Assembly: GCA_903925205.1 (NCBI GenBank)
Contig: CAIYEN010000036.1
Coordinates: forward strand, 1-41,472
Direction: 5' to 3'
Origin: an uncultured Opitutia bacterium
GTDB taxonomy: Bacteria > Verrucomicrobiota > Verrucomicrobiia > Opitutales > UBA953
Length of the DNA stretch: 41,472 nucleotides
Part shown: positions 40,929-41,472 of the stretch, piece after piece
Layout of the letters: the number at the start of each line of letters is the position of its first letter
Position numbering within the stretch: position 1 is the stretch's first letter
The notes under the pieces: model-generated
Told to the model about the DNA's origin: nothing
Databases searched by the model: none
What the model saw: the letters and a program-made list of their open reading frames with translations, nothing else
Made by a program: the position numbers and the translations under genes

Positions 40929-41414
40929 TCAGGCGGCGATTGAGTTGCTGAAAGCCGGCGCATCGATCGCCACCCGTGCGGCGCGATACCGATCGACCTG
41001 CCGCACGAACCCGGCCCACAACTCGCGGCGCTTGGTGAGCCAGTCGGCCCGGCGCTTCGCGGTCCACAGATCCCACGGCAGGCAGTCCCAAGCCGCGCGG
41101 CGGTTGCTCTCGTGCGTCTGCAGGTGCGAGAGCCAGTTGAGCGCGGCGGCGGCGTGGCATTCGTGCGGGAACTGGCCGATCTCGACGCAGGCCGGCTCGG
41201 CCCAGCGGTCGAAGCTGAAGCCCAGCAGGCGCTCGACGCGGGCGAAGTCGGCGGCGCGGTGGGCGACCTCGGCGGTGCAAACGGCAGCGGCCCAGCCACG
41301 GTCGCTGCACCCGTTGAGGTCGTGGCGGGGCAGCGGCTGGCGCTCGCGGCGGATCAGCTCGGCGGTGGTGAGGTGATCGGTGTCGCGGCGGGTGAGGGTG
41401 AGTGCGTCGGGCAT
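40929..41414 (-). CDS. hypothetical protein, 161 aa; homologue of 348-833
   Basis: Same N- and C-termini as the left copy, diverged centre. Confidence 0.75.
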   Translation of the reverse strand: MPDALTLTRRDTDHLTTAELIRRERQPLPRHDLNGCSDRGWAAAVCTAEVAHRAADFARVERLLGFSFDRWAEPACVEIGQFPHECHAAAALNWLSHLQTHESNRRAAWDCLPWDLWTAKRRADWLTKRRELWAGFVRQVDRYRAARVAIDAPAFSNSIAA

Positions 41415-41445
41415 TGGTGGGTGGCTCCCTGTTCGGTGAAGCCAA

Positions 41446-41472
41446 GTTAATCAACCATTAACCCACAGTCAA
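41446..41472. promoter_or_regulatory. second copy of the operator array, cut by window end (half-sites at 41446, 41457, 41468)
   Basis: GTTAAT-N5-ATTAAC-N5-GTCAA[T]. Confidence 0.55.

Larger units (their letters stand above)
40571..41472. repeat. right copy of diverged terminal direct repeat
   Basis: See left copy. Confidence 0.9.

Noticed and set aside
1-41472. CRISPR arrays, tRNA or rRNA genes
   Set aside because: No regularly spaced repeats, and no cloverleaf or rRNA-like segment recognised by eye; a tRNAscan/Infernal run would be needed for certainty.

Overview
The window looks like an essentially complete tailed-phage genome: a GC-rich podovirus-like phage, probably of an alphaproteobacterium (host is inference). 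Rightward arm (about 2.4-36.2 kb): Cro/YdaS-like regulator, DnaA-C-like protein, DUF1064, helicase, TOPRIM primase, DUF5681 small terminase, large terminase, head-tail connector (portal), Bbp19/scaffold/Bbp17-like capsid/Bbp16-like cement block, DUF3380 endolysin and holin, T7-like tail tubular proteins, T7-like fibre, gp13/14/15-like internal virion proteins, and a 2904-aa polyvalent internal virion protein. Leftward genes: a CI/S24 repressor, a Rap1a/Tai-family lipoprotein-like moron, and an early recombination/accessory block (36.4-41.4 kb: HNH nucleases, NinB, ERF). There is no recognisable integrase, DNA polymerase, RNA polymerase, tRNA, CRISPR or reverse transcriptase. Most interesting signals: (1) a Shine-Dalgarno-led 63-codon ORF nested out of frame inside the giant virion gene, where codon-position GC supports the nested frame over the host frame; (2) arrays of GTYAAT half-sites alternating at exact 11-bp spacing in two regulatory regions; (3) roughly 0.9-kb diverged repeats at the two ends, near-identical at their edges but about 17% different at protein level in the middle; (4) a phage-carried Rap1a/Tai-like protein next to a secreted moron; (5) a contiguous three-way-junction-like fold at 3663-3770; (6) an HNH homing-type gene that seems to have captured the first codons of the adjacent HNH gene.
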